DNA of 64,000 bases from Rhodoblastus acidophilus (lineage in GTDB: Bacteria; Pseudomonadota; Alphaproteobacteria; Rhizobiales; Beijerinckiaceae): contig NZ_JAOQNX010000002.1 in assembly GCF_025961575.1 (NCBI RefSeq), positions 1 to 64,000 of the forward strand. The letters are read 5' to 3'. Positions within the stretch are counted from its first letter, which is position 1. Every line of letters begins with the position of its first letter. The notes under the pieces are model-generated. The model searched no databases. It had not been told where the DNA came from and saw only the letters and a list, made by a program, of their open reading frames with translations. This document shows, in pieces, positions 15,868-29,115 of the stretch. Made by a program: the position numbers and the translations under genes.

Positions 15868-17070
15868 ATGAGCGCGCCCTGGCTGACCATTGTCGGGCTC
15901 GGCGAGGACGGGCTTGAGGGACTGTCCTTAGCCGCGCGGCAGCGGATCGCGCAAGCGCGGCTCGTCGTCGGCGGCCTCAGGCACTTGCAGTTGATCGGCG
16001 AGACGGCGGGCGAGCGCCTCGCCTGGCCTTCGCCTTTGCAGGAGGCGTTTCCCAAAATTTTGGCGCGGCGCGGCGAACCCGTCGTGGTGCTGGCCTCCGG
16101 CGATCCGTTCTTTTTTGGCGTCGGCTCGCTGCTGGCGCAGATCGTTCCGCCCGCCGAAATTCTGTGTCTGCCGCAACCCTCCGCTTTCAGCCTCGCCGCC
16201 AGCCGGCTTGGCTGGGCGTTGCAGGATTGCGCGCTGGTCACCCTGCACGGGCGCGCGCTGGAGAAAATTATTCCGCATTTGCAGCCTGAGGCGCGCGTGC
16301 TGGCGCTTTCGTGGGACGGGGATACGCCCGCGAAACTGGCGGCTTTGCTGCGGGACAGGGGCCTGGGCGCATCGCAGCTTACGGTCTGCGAAGCCATGGG
16401 CGGTTCTCGCGAGCTGTTGCGCACCGCGACGGCGGAAAGTTTTGATATTGCGGGCGTCGACCCGCTCAACACCATCGCGCTCGAAGTTTTGGGCGACGGC
16501 GTTCGCATTCCACCAAAAAGGCCGGGACTGCCCGACGACTGGTTCGAGCACGACGGCCAGATCACCAAGCGCGAAATGCGCGCCCTGACGCTGTCCCAAC
16601 TGGCGCCTCGGCCTCGGGACCTGCTTTGGGATGTCGGCGCCGGCTCCGGCTCCATTTCCATCGAATGGCTGCTTTCGGACCCGTCGACGCACGCGATCGC
16701 CATCGAAAAGAACGCGGAACGCTGCGCGCGCATCCGCCGCAATGCGGCCGCGCTGGGCGTCCCGCATTTGACCGTCATCAAGGGCGAGGCGCCCGACGCG
16801 CTGCAAAATCTGGAAAAACCCGACGCCATTTTCGTCGGCGGCGGTTTTACCGCACCCGGCTTGATCGACCTGTGCTGGAACGCGCTGGCGCCGCGCGGGC
16901 GTCTGGTCGTCAACGCCGTGACCCTGGAAAGCCAGGCCGACCTGTTCGCCGCGCAGCGCCGGTTGGGCGGCGAACTGTTGCAGACCCAGTTCGCCCATGC
17001 CGACGCCGTCGGTCGCTTTCGCGGTTTCCGCCCGTTGATGCCGAGCGTGCAATGGAGCGTGACCAAGTGA
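15868..17070 (+). CDS. cobL: Precorrin-6Y C5,15-methyltransferase, decarboxylating (CobL)
   Basis: 400 residues. Two-domain enzyme that methylates precorrin-6B at C5 and C15 and removes the acetate carboxyl on ring C, giving precorrin-8X. The N-terminal CbiE-like half has LTIVGLGEDGLEGLS and LASGDPFFFGVGSLL. The C-terminal CbiT-like half (from about residue 220) has ITKREMRALTLSQL, the SAM-binding DVGAGSGSISIEW, IEKNAERCARIRRNA and FVGGGFTAPGLID. Its length is normal for the fused form. It starts 23 bp from the divergent cobK; its stop overlaps the GTG start of cobE (GTGA). Confidence 0.95.
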   Translation: MSAPWLTIVGLGEDGLEGLSLAARQRIAQARLVVGGLRHLQLIGETAGERLAWPSPLQEAFPKILARRGEPVVVLASGDPFFFGVGSLLAQIVPPAEILCLPQPSAFSLAASRLGWALQDCALVTLHGRALEKIIPHLQPEARVLALSWDGDTPAKLAALLRDRGLGASQLTVCEAMGGSRELLRTATAESFDIAGVDPLNTIALEVLGDGVRIPPKRPGLPDDWFEHDGQITKREMRALTLSQLAPRPRDLLWDVGAGSGSISIEWLLSDPSTHAIAIEKNAERCARIRRNAAALGVPHLTVIKGEAPDALQNLEKPDAIFVGGGFTAPGLIDLCWNALAPRGRLVVNAVTLESQADLFAAQRRLGGELLQTQFAHADAVGRFRGFRPLMPSVQWSVTK

Positions 17071-17447
17071 GCGTGGCGGTGGGCGTCGGGTTCAGCACGC
17101 TTGCTACGGCGGAGGCCATCGCAAGAGGCGTGCGCCTTGCGCTTGAGCGCGCCGGCAAAACCGCCGACGCGCTACACACCAGCTCGCGCAAGCGCGAGAG
17201 CGCGCCGCTCAAGGAAGCCGCCAACGCCTTGCGCCTAAAACTCGTCTTCCACGACGAGGCGGATTTGCAAAAGCGCGATGCGGAGGTGGTTTCGCGCTCC
17301 TCGCTGGTCATGACGCTCGCCGGCGTCGGCAGCCTCGCCGAAGCCGCCGCGCTCGCCGGCGCGGGCGACAATTCGCGCCTGATCGTGGAAAAATTCAGCC
17401 TGAACGGCGTCTCCTGCGCCGTCGCCATCGCCTCGGAGTTGTCATGA
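17067..17447 (+). CDS. cobE: CobE/CbiG C-terminal-like cobalamin biosynthesis protein
   Basis: 126 residues from the GTG at 17067, which overlaps the cobL stop and has GGAG 9 bases upstream; ATG 17052 is an alternative. The N-terminus [20 protein letters not shown], the middle [17 protein letters not shown] and the C-terminal segment [20 protein letters not shown] match CobE, equivalent to the C-terminal domain of CbiG. In aerobic producers CobE is needed for cobalamin synthesis, but its exact reaction is not settled; binding of a pathway intermediate has been proposed. It overlaps cobM downstream by four bases. Confidence 0.88.
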   Translation: MSVAVGVGFSTLATAEAIARGVRLALERAGKTADALHTSSRKRESAPLKEAANALRLKLVFHDEADLQKRDAEVVSRSSLVMTLAGVGSLAEAAALAGAGDNSRLIVEKFSLNGVSCAVAIASELS

Positions 17448-18214
17448 CCGTGCATTTCATCGGCGCCGGACCGGGCGCGGCCGACCTCATCACCTTGCGC
17501 GGCCGCGACCTGATCGCACGCTCGCCGGTCTGCCTCTACGCGGGCTCGCTGGTGCCCAAGGCCTTGCTCGATTATTGCCCGCCCAACGCGCGCATCGTCG
17601 ACACCGCGCCGATGAGCCTCGACCAGATCGAAGCCGAATTTTTACGCGCGCACGAGGCCGGCGAGGATGTGGCGCGGCTGCATTCTGGCGACCTCTCGAT
17701 CTGGAGCGCGCTCGCCGAACAGACCCGCCGCCTCGACCGGCTCGGCATTCCCTATGACGTTACGCCAGGCGTGCCCGCCTTCGCCGCCAGCGCCGCCTTG
17801 CTGCGGCGCGAGCTGACTGTTCCCGAAGTCGCGCAATCCTTGGTTCTGACCCGCACCAGCGGGCGCGCCTCCGCCATGCCGGACAGTGAAAGCTTGGCCG
17901 CCTTCGCCAAAACCGGCGCGACGCTCGCCATCCATCTGTCGATCCATGTGCTCGACAAGCTGGTGGCGGAACTCACCCCGATCCTCGGCGCGGATTGCCC
18001 CGTCGCCATCATTTTCCGCGCCTCCTGGCCCGACGAACAGGTTTTGCAGGGCACGCTCGCCGACATCGAGGCGAGTTTTGCCAGATCGCCGGTCGAGCGC
18101 ACCGCTCTGGTGCTGGTGGGACGGGCGCTGTCGTCAGAGGATTTTCGCGAGAGCGCGCTTTACGATCCCGATTACCTGCGCCGCTACCGGCCGCAGCGCG
18201 GCGGCGCGGAATGA
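17444..18214 (+). CDS. cobM: Precorrin-4 C11-methyltransferase (CobM)
   Basis: 256 residues. SAM-dependent C11 methylation of precorrin-4 to precorrin-5, the substrate of CobF. Motifs: [49 protein letters not shown] and [15 protein letters not shown], as in CobM/CbiF. It overlaps both neighbours by four bases (cobE upstream, cobB downstream; ATGA in each case), so translation of cobL, cobE, cobM and cobB is coupled. Confidence 0.95.
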   Translation: MTVHFIGAGPGAADLITLRGRDLIARSPVCLYAGSLVPKALLDYCPPNARIVDTAPMSLDQIEAEFLRAHEAGEDVARLHSGDLSIWSALAEQTRRLDRLGIPYDVTPGVPAFAASAALLRRELTVPEVAQSLVLTRTSGRASAMPDSESLAAFAKTGATLAIHLSIHVLDKLVAELTPILGADCPVAIIFRASWPDEQVLQGTLADIEASFARSPVERTALVLVGRALSSEDFRESALYDPDYLRRYRPQRGGAE

Positions 18215-19527
18215 AGGGTTTTGTCATCGCCGCGCCGCGCTCGGGCGGCGGCAAGACCACGGTCGCGCTCGGGCTGATGCGGGCGTTTCGCCAGCGCGGC
18301 CTGCGCGTCGGCGCAGTGAAAAACGGGCCTGACTATATCGACAGCGCCTTTCATGGCGCCGCCACGGGGCGTCCAAGCTTCAATCTCGACAGCTGGGCGA
18401 TGGACGATTGTTTGGTCGCCGGACTCGCGGCGACCGCGGCGCAAGACGCCGACCTGTTGATCGCCGAGGGCTCCATGGGCCTGTTCGACGGCGCGCCCGG
18501 CGATTTGGCCCGCAATGGCGCGTCGGCCACTCTGGCGAAAAAGCTTGGGCTGCCGGTCGTTCTGGTTCTCGATGTCTCCGGACAGGCGCAGACGGCGGCG
18601 GCGGTCGCCCTGGGCTGCGCGCGCTTCGATCCCGAGGTCAAACTCGCCGGCGTGATCCTCAACAAGGCGGGCGGCGAACGGCATGTTCGGCTGGCGGCCT
18701 CCGCGCTTGAAACCATCGGCTTGCCAGTGTTGGGCGCCCTGCCCCGCGACGCCAAGATCGTGCTGCCCGAGCGCCATCTCGGGCTGGTCCAGGCCGCCGA
18801 CACCGCCGATCTCGGCGCCAAACTCGACGCCCTCGCCGCTTTCGTCGGCGCCCATATCGATCTGGATGCGCTGCGGGCCGCGGCGCAGCCAATGGTCCCT
18901 GCGTCCGCTCGAACCAATGCGCTGGACCCGCCCGCCCAAAGAATCGCGGTCGCGCGCGACGCCGCCTTTTCCTTCCTCTATCCGCATCTGCTGCTGGGCT
19001 GGCGCCGCGCCGGGGCCGAGATTTCGTTTTTCTCGCCACTGCAAGACGAACCGCCGCCGCGCGACGCCGATTTCTGCTGGCTGCCGGGCGGCTATCCGGA
19101 ATTGCATGCGGGAAAACTGGCGAACGCCCAAAAATTTCTCCAGGGCTTGCGGGCCTTTGCCTCGGAAAAACCGGTGCACGGCGAGTGCGGGGGCTATATG
19201 GCGCTGGGCGAAATCCTGACCGACGCCGATGGCTTGCGCCACCGCATGGCCGGCCTGCTCTCCGTCTCCACCAGTTTCGCCAAGCGCAAGCTGACGCTCG
19301 GCTATCGCCACGCGACGCTCGCGGCGGATGGCGCGCTCGGGCCACGCGGGAAAATTCTTCTGGGGCACGAGTTTCACCACGCGACCATCGAAACGCTTGG
19401 CGACGATCCGGCTTTCGCCCTAGCCTGCGACGCCCATGGCGGCGAGAAGAAGCCCGTGGGCTCCCGTCGCGGGCGCGTCACCGGCTCGTTTTTTCATGTC
19501 ATCGCGGCGAGCAACGAGGGTTCATGA
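18211..19527 (+). CDS. cobB: Hydrogenobyrinic acid a,c-diamide synthase (CobB), second paralogue
   Basis: 438 residues, matching the CobB of the aerobic pathway (about 434). Uses glutamine and ATP to amidate side chains a and c of hydrogenobyrinic acid before cobalt insertion. P-loop [21 protein letters not shown], then [24 protein letters not shown] and [12 protein letters not shown]. The C-terminal glutaminase domain has [11 protein letters not shown] and the nucleophile Cys in [13 protein letters not shown]. It sits directly after cobM and in N-terminal wording looks more like classical CobB than the copy at 5648-7036. I take this as the canonical enzyme. Confidence 0.9.
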   Translation: MKGFVIAAPRSGGGKTTVALGLMRAFRQRGLRVGAVKNGPDYIDSAFHGAATGRPSFNLDSWAMDDCLVAGLAATAAQDADLLIAEGSMGLFDGAPGDLARNGASATLAKKLGLPVVLVLDVSGQAQTAAAVALGCARFDPEVKLAGVILNKAGGERHVRLAASALETIGLPVLGALPRDAKIVLPERHLGLVQAADTADLGAKLDALAAFVGAHIDLDALRAAAQPMVPASARTNALDPPAQRIAVARDAAFSFLYPHLLLGWRRAGAEISFFSPLQDEPPPRDADFCWLPGGYPELHAGKLANAQKFLQGLRAFASEKPVHGECGGYMALGEILTDADGLRHRMAGLLSVSTSFAKRKLTLGYRHATLAADGALGPRGKILLGHEFHHATIETLGDDPAFALACDAHGGEKKPVGSRRGRVTGSFFHVIAASNEGS

Positions 19528-19543
19528 CGCTTTGTGAGGCGCA

Positions 19544-20296
19544 ATGCTGACCAGCCCCTGCACGGGCCTCTGTCAAATCGAAGATGATTTCTGCCGCGGA
19601 TGCGGACGCACGCGGGAGGAAATCGGCGGCTGGCGCGGCGCCGGCGAGGATTTTCGCCAGCGCGTCTGGGCAAAATTGCCGCAACGGCGCGCCGCGCTGG
19701 GGATAAAACTGCATCGCAAGGACTGGAGCGCCCGGGACGCGCGGGATTTCGTCGTCGCGTCGCTGCGGCGCGGAGGGGTCTGGAGCGCCGGCGGCCTCAC
19801 TTTCCGCGCCGAGGGGGCCGAGGTTCAGGTCAACGGCGGCGCGATCCGCTGCATTTCGTCCCGGGGCGCGCTCGGCTTTGCCCTCGACGAGTCCGTCTGC
19901 GCCTTTGCAGACGGCGCCGGCGACGAATCTATCATCTTGGCGACAGCCAGGCGGCGAACGGAGCCGTCGGGGCCTGGACGGCTTGGGCCTGACGTGCAGG
20001 CGGTTCGGGCGCAGGACCGCGCGGCGATCTTGTACGATCTGGGTTTGGGCGACGCCGGCTGCACATATTGTGTGCGCGCGACCGACCCAGATTTGATCGC
20101 GCGCCTCGAGGCGCGCGCGGGCGACGGGCGCAACGTGCTGGCGGAACTGTCAAAATATGCGGCGCCACATGCCGTCGTCTTGACCGGGATCGGCCGGATC
20201 GAGGCTTTTGGCGGCGCGCCGCCCGGCTTTGCCGGCGAGGAGCGGCGCGAGATTTCGCCCGCCTATGTCGCCTGCGCCCGCCTCCTCCCCGGTTAG
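19544..20296 (+). CDS. DUF1289 domain protein with a unique C-terminal region
   Basis: 250 residues. The first 30 hold a DUF1289-type motif, SPCTGLCQIEDDFCRGCGRT, with four cysteines that could bind metal. Residues about 60-250 form a region I do not recognise. It includes a second, separate CTYC pair (GDAGCTYCVRATD), and the segment DRAAILYDLGLGDAG suggests a distinct globular domain. Most DUF1289 proteins are about 60-80 residues, so this is a fusion. It starts 16 bp after cobB and closes the operon, which suggests a role in the cobalamin pathway, perhaps metal or flavin chemistry; that is inference. No signal peptide or membrane segment is present. Confidence 0.75.
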   Translation: MLTSPCTGLCQIEDDFCRGCGRTREEIGGWRGAGEDFRQRVWAKLPQRRAALGIKLHRKDWSARDARDFVVASLRRGGVWSAGGLTFRAEGAEVQVNGGAIRCISSRGALGFALDESVCAFADGAGDESIILATARRRTEPSGPGRLGPDVQAVRAQDRAAILYDLGLGDAGCTYCVRATDPDLIARLEARAGDGRNVLAELSKYAAPHAVVLTGIGRIEAFGGAPPGFAGEERREISPAYVACARLLPG

Positions 20297-20458
20297 ACGA
20301 GCGTAGCCGTCGATCTTTGGGCGCTGAGCGTGTAGGACGACGAAATGGTGGCGATCTTGCATGCGCAGCGCGGCTGCAAGCGGATGCACGCCTTTTCGAC
20401 AATCGACAGCAAGGATTTATGGTCGTATTCGCATCCTGAACTGAAATCGTCCGCGCGA

Positions 20459-20509
20459 GAGCATGATCCCAAAAAGCGGATCTCCGGTTTTTGGAAATAG
20501 ATCACGCTC
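20459..20509. repeat. REP-like palindrome, GAGCATGATC type
   Basis: GAGCATGATCCC at the left and GATCACGCTC at the right form an imperfect inverted repeat with complementary AAAAAGCGG/CCGGTTTTTGG-like inner parts. Elements of this pattern are very common between genes in Hyphomicrobiales. It lies 45 bp before the acnB start. The rest of the 257-bp gap (20297-20553) has no clear gene; a short minus-strand frame ending at 20293 is noted separately as rejected. Confidence 0.65.
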
Positions 20510-20553
20510 AAACAAGGCTCAGCCAACATCGAAATGAATCTGAGGGAGCCCGC

Positions 20554-23142
20554 ATGTCGTTTCTTGAAACCTACCGCGCCCATGTCGCAGAGCGCGCGGC
20601 GCTTGGCATCCCGCCCTTGCCGCTCTCCGCGAAGCAGACGGAGGCGCTGATCGCCCTGCTGCGCGATCCGCCCGCGGGCGAGGAGGCGTTTCTCGTCGAA
20701 CTGCTGACCCATCGCGTGCCCGCCGGCGTGGACGACGCCGCCCGCCTGAAAGCTGGCTTTTTGGATGCCGTGGCCACCGGCCATGAGAAGAACGCGCTGG
20801 TTTCGCGCGAGTTGGCGACCCGGTTGCTCGGAACCATGCTCGGCGGGTTCAACATCAAGCCGCTGATCGACCTGCTCGCCGACGCCGAAATCGGGACTGT
20901 CGCCGCCGAGGGTTTGAAAAAGACCCTGCTGATTTTCGACTATTTTCACGACGTGCAGGCGCTCGCCGAAAAAGGCTGCGCCAACGCCAAATCCGTGCTG
21001 AACTCCTGGGCCGAGGCCGAATGGTTCACCTCGCGTCCCGAGGTCCCGGCTTCGCTGACGCTCACCGTGTTCAAGGTTTCGGGCGAAACCAACACCGACG
21101 ACCTCTCGCCGGCTCCCGACGCCTCGACCCGTCCCGACATTCCGCTGCATGCGCTGGCCATGCTGAAAAACCCGCGTCCGGGCATCGAGCCGGACGAGGC
21201 CGGCGTGCGCGGACCGACCAAGCAGCTGGCAAAACTGATCGCTGGGGGTCATCCGGTCGCCTATGTCGGCGATGTCGTCGGCACCGGTTCGTCGCGCAAA
21301 TCCGCCACCAATTCCGTGCTGTGGTTCACCGGCGCGGATATTCCCTACGTGCCGAACAAGCGGTTCGGCGGCGTCTGCCTCGGCTCGAAGATTGCCCCGA
21401 TTTTCTACAACACCATGGAAGACGCCGGCGCGCTGCCGATCGAACTCGACGTCTCCGCCATGGAGACCGGCGACACCATCGAACTGCGCCCCTATGACGG
21501 CAAGGCGCTGAAGAACGGCGCGGTGATCGCCGAGTTCAAGGTGAAGTCCGAGGTGATTTTTGACGAAGTGCGCGCCGGCGGCCGCATTCCGCTGATCATC
21601 GGTCGCGGCCTGACCGCGCGGGCCCGCGAAGCCTTGGGCCTGCCCGCCTCCACCCTGTTCCGCCTGCCGGGTTCGCCCAAGGATTCCGGAAAAGGCTTTA
21701 CGCTCGCGCAGAAGATGGTGGGACGCGCCTGCGGTCTGCCCGAGGGCAAGGGCATTCGGCCCGGGACCTATTGCGAGCCGAAGATGACCACCGTCGGGTC
21801 GCAGGACACGACGGGACCGATGACCCGCGACGAGCTCAAGGATTTGGCTTGCCTCGGTTTCTCCGCCGATCTCGTCATGCAGTCGTTCTGCCACACCGCC
21901 GCCTATCCTAAACTGGTGGACGTGCAGACCCATCGCGAACTGCCGACCTTTATCTCCAATCGTGGCGGCGTGGCGCTGCGCCCCGGCGACGGCGTGATCC
22001 ATTCCTGGCTCAACCGCCTGCTGCTGCCCGACACCGTGGGCACCGGCGGCGATTCGCACACCCGGTTCCCCATTGGCATTTCGTTCCCGGCCGGCTCCGG
22101 CCTCGTCGCCTTCGCCGCGGCGACCGGGGTCATGCCGCTCGACATGCCGGAATCCGTTCTGGTGCGCTTCAAGGGCCAGATGCAGCCTGGCATCACCCTG
22201 CGCGATCTCGTCAACGCCATTCCCTATGCGGCGATCAAGGCGGGCTCGCTCACGGTCGAGAAGAAGGGCAAGAAGAACGTCTTCAACGGCCGCATTCTCG
22301 AAATCGAGGGGCTGCCGGATCTGAAGGTCGAGCAGGCATTTGAATTGTCGGATGCTTCGGCCGAACGTTCGGCGGCGGCCTGCACGGTGCGGCTCAACAA
22401 GGAGCCGATCATCGAATATCTGCGCTCCAACATCACGCTGATGAAGTGGATGATCGCGCAGGGCTATCAGGACAAGCGCTCGCTGGAGCGCCGCATCGCC
22501 GCGCAGGAGGCCTGGATCGCCAATCCGGCGCTGCTGCAGCCCGATGCCGACGCCGAATATGCCGCCGTGTTCGAAATCGACCTGAACGAGATCAAGGAGC
22601 CGCTGCTCGCCTGCCCGAACGACCCCGACGACATCAAGCCGCTGTCGGAAGTCGCCGGCGACAAGATCGACGAGGTCTTCATCGGCTCGTGCATGACCAA
22701 CATCGGCCATTTCCGCGCCGCCGGCAAAATCCTCTCGGGCAAAACGGACATTCCGACCCGGCTGTGGATCGCGCCGCCGACCAAGATGGACGCGCATATC
22801 CTCACCGAGGAAGGCTATTACGCCACCCTCGGCAAATCGGGCGCGCGCATGGAAATGCCGGGCTGTTCGCTGTGCATGGGCAACCAGGCGCAGATTCGCA
22901 AGGGATCGACGGCTTTGTCGACCTCGACGCGCAATTTCCCCAATCGCCTCGGCCTCGACACCCGCGTCTACCTGTCCTCGGCGGAACTGGCGGCGGTCGG
23001 CGCGCTGCTTGGCAAGATCCCGACCTTCGCCGAATATATGGACGCGCTCGCCGGGCTGAAGGGCAAGGAAGGCGAGGTCTATCGCTACATGAATTTCGAT
23101 CGGATTCCCGAATTTGTCGAAGGCGCCGACGCCGACGCCTGA
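20554..23142 (+). CDS. acnB: Bifunctional aconitate hydratase 2 / 2-methylisocitrate dehydratase (AcnB)
   Basis: 862 residues, the AcnB length. Interconverts citrate and isocitrate in the TCA cycle. It shows the AcnB order: an N-terminal HEAT-like helical domain (residues 1 to about 160), a swivelling domain ([30 protein letters not shown]), then the cluster-binding domains. Likely 4Fe-4S ligands are the Cys in [15 protein letters not shown] and the two in [11 protein letters not shown]. Other active-site motifs include [11 protein letters not shown]. The start at 20554 ([10 protein letters not shown]) has GAGGGAG upstream. It is followed by a terminator and is probably monocistronic. Confidence 0.95.
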   Translation: MSFLETYRAHVAERAALGIPPLPLSAKQTEALIALLRDPPAGEEAFLVELLTHRVPAGVDDAARLKAGFLDAVATGHEKNALVSRELATRLLGTMLGGFNIKPLIDLLADAEIGTVAAEGLKKTLLIFDYFHDVQALAEKGCANAKSVLNSWAEAEWFTSRPEVPASLTLTVFKVSGETNTDDLSPAPDASTRPDIPLHALAMLKNPRPGIEPDEAGVRGPTKQLAKLIAGGHPVAYVGDVVGTGSSRKSATNSVLWFTGADIPYVPNKRFGGVCLGSKIAPIFYNTMEDAGALPIELDVSAMETGDTIELRPYDGKALKNGAVIAEFKVKSEVIFDEVRAGGRIPLIIGRGLTARAREALGLPASTLFRLPGSPKDSGKGFTLAQKMVGRACGLPEGKGIRPGTYCEPKMTTVGSQDTTGPMTRDELKDLACLGFSADLVMQSFCHTAAYPKLVDVQTHRELPTFISNRGGVALRPGDGVIHSWLNRLLLPDTVGTGGDSHTRFPIGISFPAGSGLVAFAAATGVMPLDMPESVLVRFKGQMQPGITLRDLVNAIPYAAIKAGSLTVEKKGKKNVFNGRILEIEGLPDLKVEQAFELSDASAERSAAACTVRLNKEPIIEYLRSNITLMKWMIAQGYQDKRSLERRIAAQEAWIANPALLQPDADAEYAAVFEIDLNEIKEPLLACPNDPDDIKPLSEVAGDKIDEVFIGSCMTNIGHFRAAGKILSGKTDIPTRLWIAPPTKMDAHILTEEGYYATLGKSGARMEMPGCSLCMGNQAQIRKGSTALSTSTRNFPNRLGLDTRVYLSSAELAAVGALLGKIPTFAEYMDALAGLKGKEGEVYRYMNFDRIPEFVEGADADA

Positions 23143-23163
23143 GCTTTTTCGACAAAAAATTGA

Positions 23164-23195
23164 GGACGCCGCGGGTTTGGATCCGCGGCGTTTCT
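23164..23195 (+). terminator. Rho-independent-type terminator after acnB
   Basis: Stem ACGCCGCGG (23166-23174) and CCGCGGCGT (23183-23191) with an 8-base loop, followed by TTTCTC, 22 bp after the acnB stop. Confidence 0.75.
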
Positions 23196-23234
23196 CATTG
23201 GCGCGCTTGCAAGAACTTGATAGGACACATGTCC

Positions 23235-23392
23235 CGCCGGTGCCTGCGCATGAGAATGGCGCGGGAGAATCGGGAACGCGGTGCAAGGCCGCGACGCGCC
23301 CAGCGCTGTGAAGAGGACTGACGGAGCACATGCCACTGGCCAGGCCGGGAAGGCGTTTCGTCGGGAGGAGCCCAAGTCAGAAGACCGGCCGA
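23235..23392 (+). promoter_or_regulatory. Cobalamin (B12) riboswitch upstream of bluB
   Basis: Conserved elements appear in the right order: a GGGAACGCGGTGCAA segment, GCTGTGAA, GCCACTG (23332-23338), GGGAAGG (23348-23353 area), and the B12 box AGTCAGAAGACCGGCC (23375-23390). This is the core of the AdoCbl riboswitch family. It ends about 55 bp before the bluB ATG, with the bluB ribosome-binding site AAGGGG just downstream. B12 should therefore repress bluB, most likely by hiding the translation start or ending transcription. Confidence 0.88.
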
Positions 23393-23448
23393 CGGGAATG
23401 GTTTTGCGCGCATGGACAGCGCGGAAGACGCCATCAAGGGGACTGTAG

Positions 23449-24189
<741 letters not shown>

Positions 24190-24200
24190 GGCCCGCAAAC

Positions 24201-24318
24201 GCGTGGACCGCCCTCGTGGTTCGAGACGGAGGCTCCGCCTCCTCCTCACCATGAGGGCTACTGGAGGGAATACCCTCATGGTGAGGAGGCCCCGAAGGGG
24301 CCGTCTCGAACCATGGCC
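24201..24318. repeat. Palindromic intergenic repeat, family A copy 2
   Basis: The most symmetric copy. Left arm: GGTTCGAGACGG, a GGAGGCTCCGCCTCC hairpin, CTCACCATGAGGG. Right arm: CCCTCATGGTGAGGAGG, CCCCGAAGGGG, CCGTCTCGAACC. The arms are reverse complements around about 24267. It lies between the convergent bluB and metH genes. Confidence 0.85.
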
Positions 24319-24334
24319 ATCAGAACGGCACACC

Positions 24335-24367
24335 GAATGCGGTCGGGAGCCCCCGACCGCATTTTTC
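24335..24367 (+). terminator. Terminator between bluB and metH
   Basis: Perfect stem AATGCGGTCGGG (24336-24347) and CCCGACCGCATT (24352-24363), 4-base loop, then TTTC on the plus strand. It lies 5 bp past the metH stop and about 145 bp past bluB, so it could serve both convergent genes. Confidence 0.8.
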
Positions 24368-24372
24368 AGTTA

Positions 24373-28086
<3,714 letters not shown>

Positions 28087-28129
28087 CGTATCATCCCAAA
28101 CCATCGGCGTTGCGCCGCAAACTTGATAT

Positions 28130-28217
28130 CGTCATTGCGAGCGAAGCGAAGCAATCCAGGAATCCTGAGACTTCAATAGCCCTGGACTGCTTCCTCGCTT
28201 CGCGCCTCGCAATGACG
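28130..28217. repeat. Palindromic repeat, CGTCATTGCGAGCGAAGCG type
   Basis: GTCATTGCGAGCGAAGCGAA at the left and CTCGCTTCGCGCCTCGCAATGAC (shortened: CGCAATGAC) at the right form a large imperfect inverted repeat around AATCCAGG/CCTGGA. This sequence type is dispersed in many proteobacterial genomes. It fills most of the 138-bp gap between metF and metH and may affect read-through from metF into metH. Confidence 0.75.
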
Positions 28218-28224
28218 GCGCGGA

Positions 28225-29106
28225 TTAAGCGGCGCGCACGCCCAGCAGGTGACAAACCGCATAGACGAGGTCCGCGCGGTTCATCGTATAGAAGTGGAAC
28301 TGCTCGACGCCGCGATCGAGCAGATCAAAAACCTGTTCCGACGCGACCGCCGCCGCGATCAGCCGGCGCGTCGCCGGATCGTCGTCGAGACCTTCGAAAC
28401 GCTCCGCCAGCCAGTCGGGCACACTCGCGCCAGCCTTTTTGGCGAAATTCGCGGTCTGCTTGAAATTCTGCACCGCCGTCACGCCGGGCACGATCGGAAT
28501 GTTGATTCCCGCTTTGCGCGCCTTGTCGAGGAAACGAAAGTAGATGTCATTGTCGAAGAAAAATTGCGTGATCGCCCGCGTCGCGCCCGCGTCGATCTTG
28601 CGCTTGAGCACGTCCAGATCCTGGTCGTAGCTGGCGCTCTCCGGATGCTTTTCCGGATAGGCCGAGACCGTGATCTCGAAATCGTGCAGGCGCTTCAAGC
28701 CGGCGACCAGATCGGTGGAATGGGCGTAGCCGCCGGGCGTCGCGCGATATTCGCCGCCGAGCCCGCCCTGGGGATCGCCGCGCAAAGCAACGATATGGCG
28801 CACGCCGGCCGCCCAATAGGCCCGCGCGACCTCATCGACCTCTTCGCTGGTGGCGCCGACGCAGGTGAGATGCGCGGCCGGCGCGATCTCCGTTTCGCGC
28901 ACGATGCGCGCGACGGTGGCGTGGGTGCGCTCGCGGGTGGAGCCGCCGGCGCCATAGGTCACCGACACGAATTTGGGTTTCAACGGCGCGAGACGGCCGA
29001 TGGCCTCCCACAGATTGACCTCCATCTCGTCAGTCTTCGGCGGAAAGAACTCGAAGGAGATTTCGATGGCCTTGTGCCGCTCGCGGCTGGGTCTGTTGGC
29101 GTCCAT
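28225..29106 (-). CDS. metF: 5,10-methylenetetrahydrofolate reductase (MetF)
   Basis: 293 residues, normal length. FAD enzyme that makes 5-methyltetrahydrofolate, the methyl donor for MetH. Recognised by EISFEFFPPKTDEME near the start, VSVTYGAGGSTRERTH, AHLTCVGAT, IVALRGDPQGG, and the FFFDNDIYFRFLDKAR segment. It lies 9 bp after the regulator gene and 138 bp before metH, all in the same direction, so the three probably form one SahR-controlled unit. Confidence 0.95.
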   Translation of the reverse strand: MDANRPSRERHKAIEISFEFFPPKTDEMEVNLWEAIGRLAPLKPKFVSVTYGAGGSTRERTHATVARIVRETEIAPAAHLTCVGATSEEVDEVARAYWAAGVRHIVALRGDPQGGLGGEYRATPGGYAHSTDLVAGLKRLHDFEITVSAYPEKHPESASYDQDLDVLKRKIDAGATRAITQFFFDNDIYFRFLDKARKAGINIPIVPGVTAVQNFKQTANFAKKAGASVPDWLAERFEGLDDDPATRRLIAAAVASEQVFDLLDRGVEQFHFYTMNRADLVYAVCHLLGVRAA

Positions 29107-29115
29107 GCGTGATCC

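Noticed and set aside
20293-20470. Minus-strand frame ending in KACIRLQPRCACKIATISSSYTL and AQRSTATLV (split)
   Set aside because: It looks somewhat protein-like (Cys pair, acceptable composition) and could be the end of a small gene of about 45 residues. It has no ATG/GTG start with a ribosome-binding site before the palindrome at 20459, so it was not called.
20293-23331. 1012-codon minus-strand frame opposite acnB
   Set aside because: Antisense shadow of acnB, which has full family motifs on the plus strand.
24205-24240. tRNA-like T-loop GGTTCGAGAC
   Set aside because: It belongs to a palindromic repeat that recurs with variation elsewhere; no anticodon arm, acceptor stem or D-loop is present.
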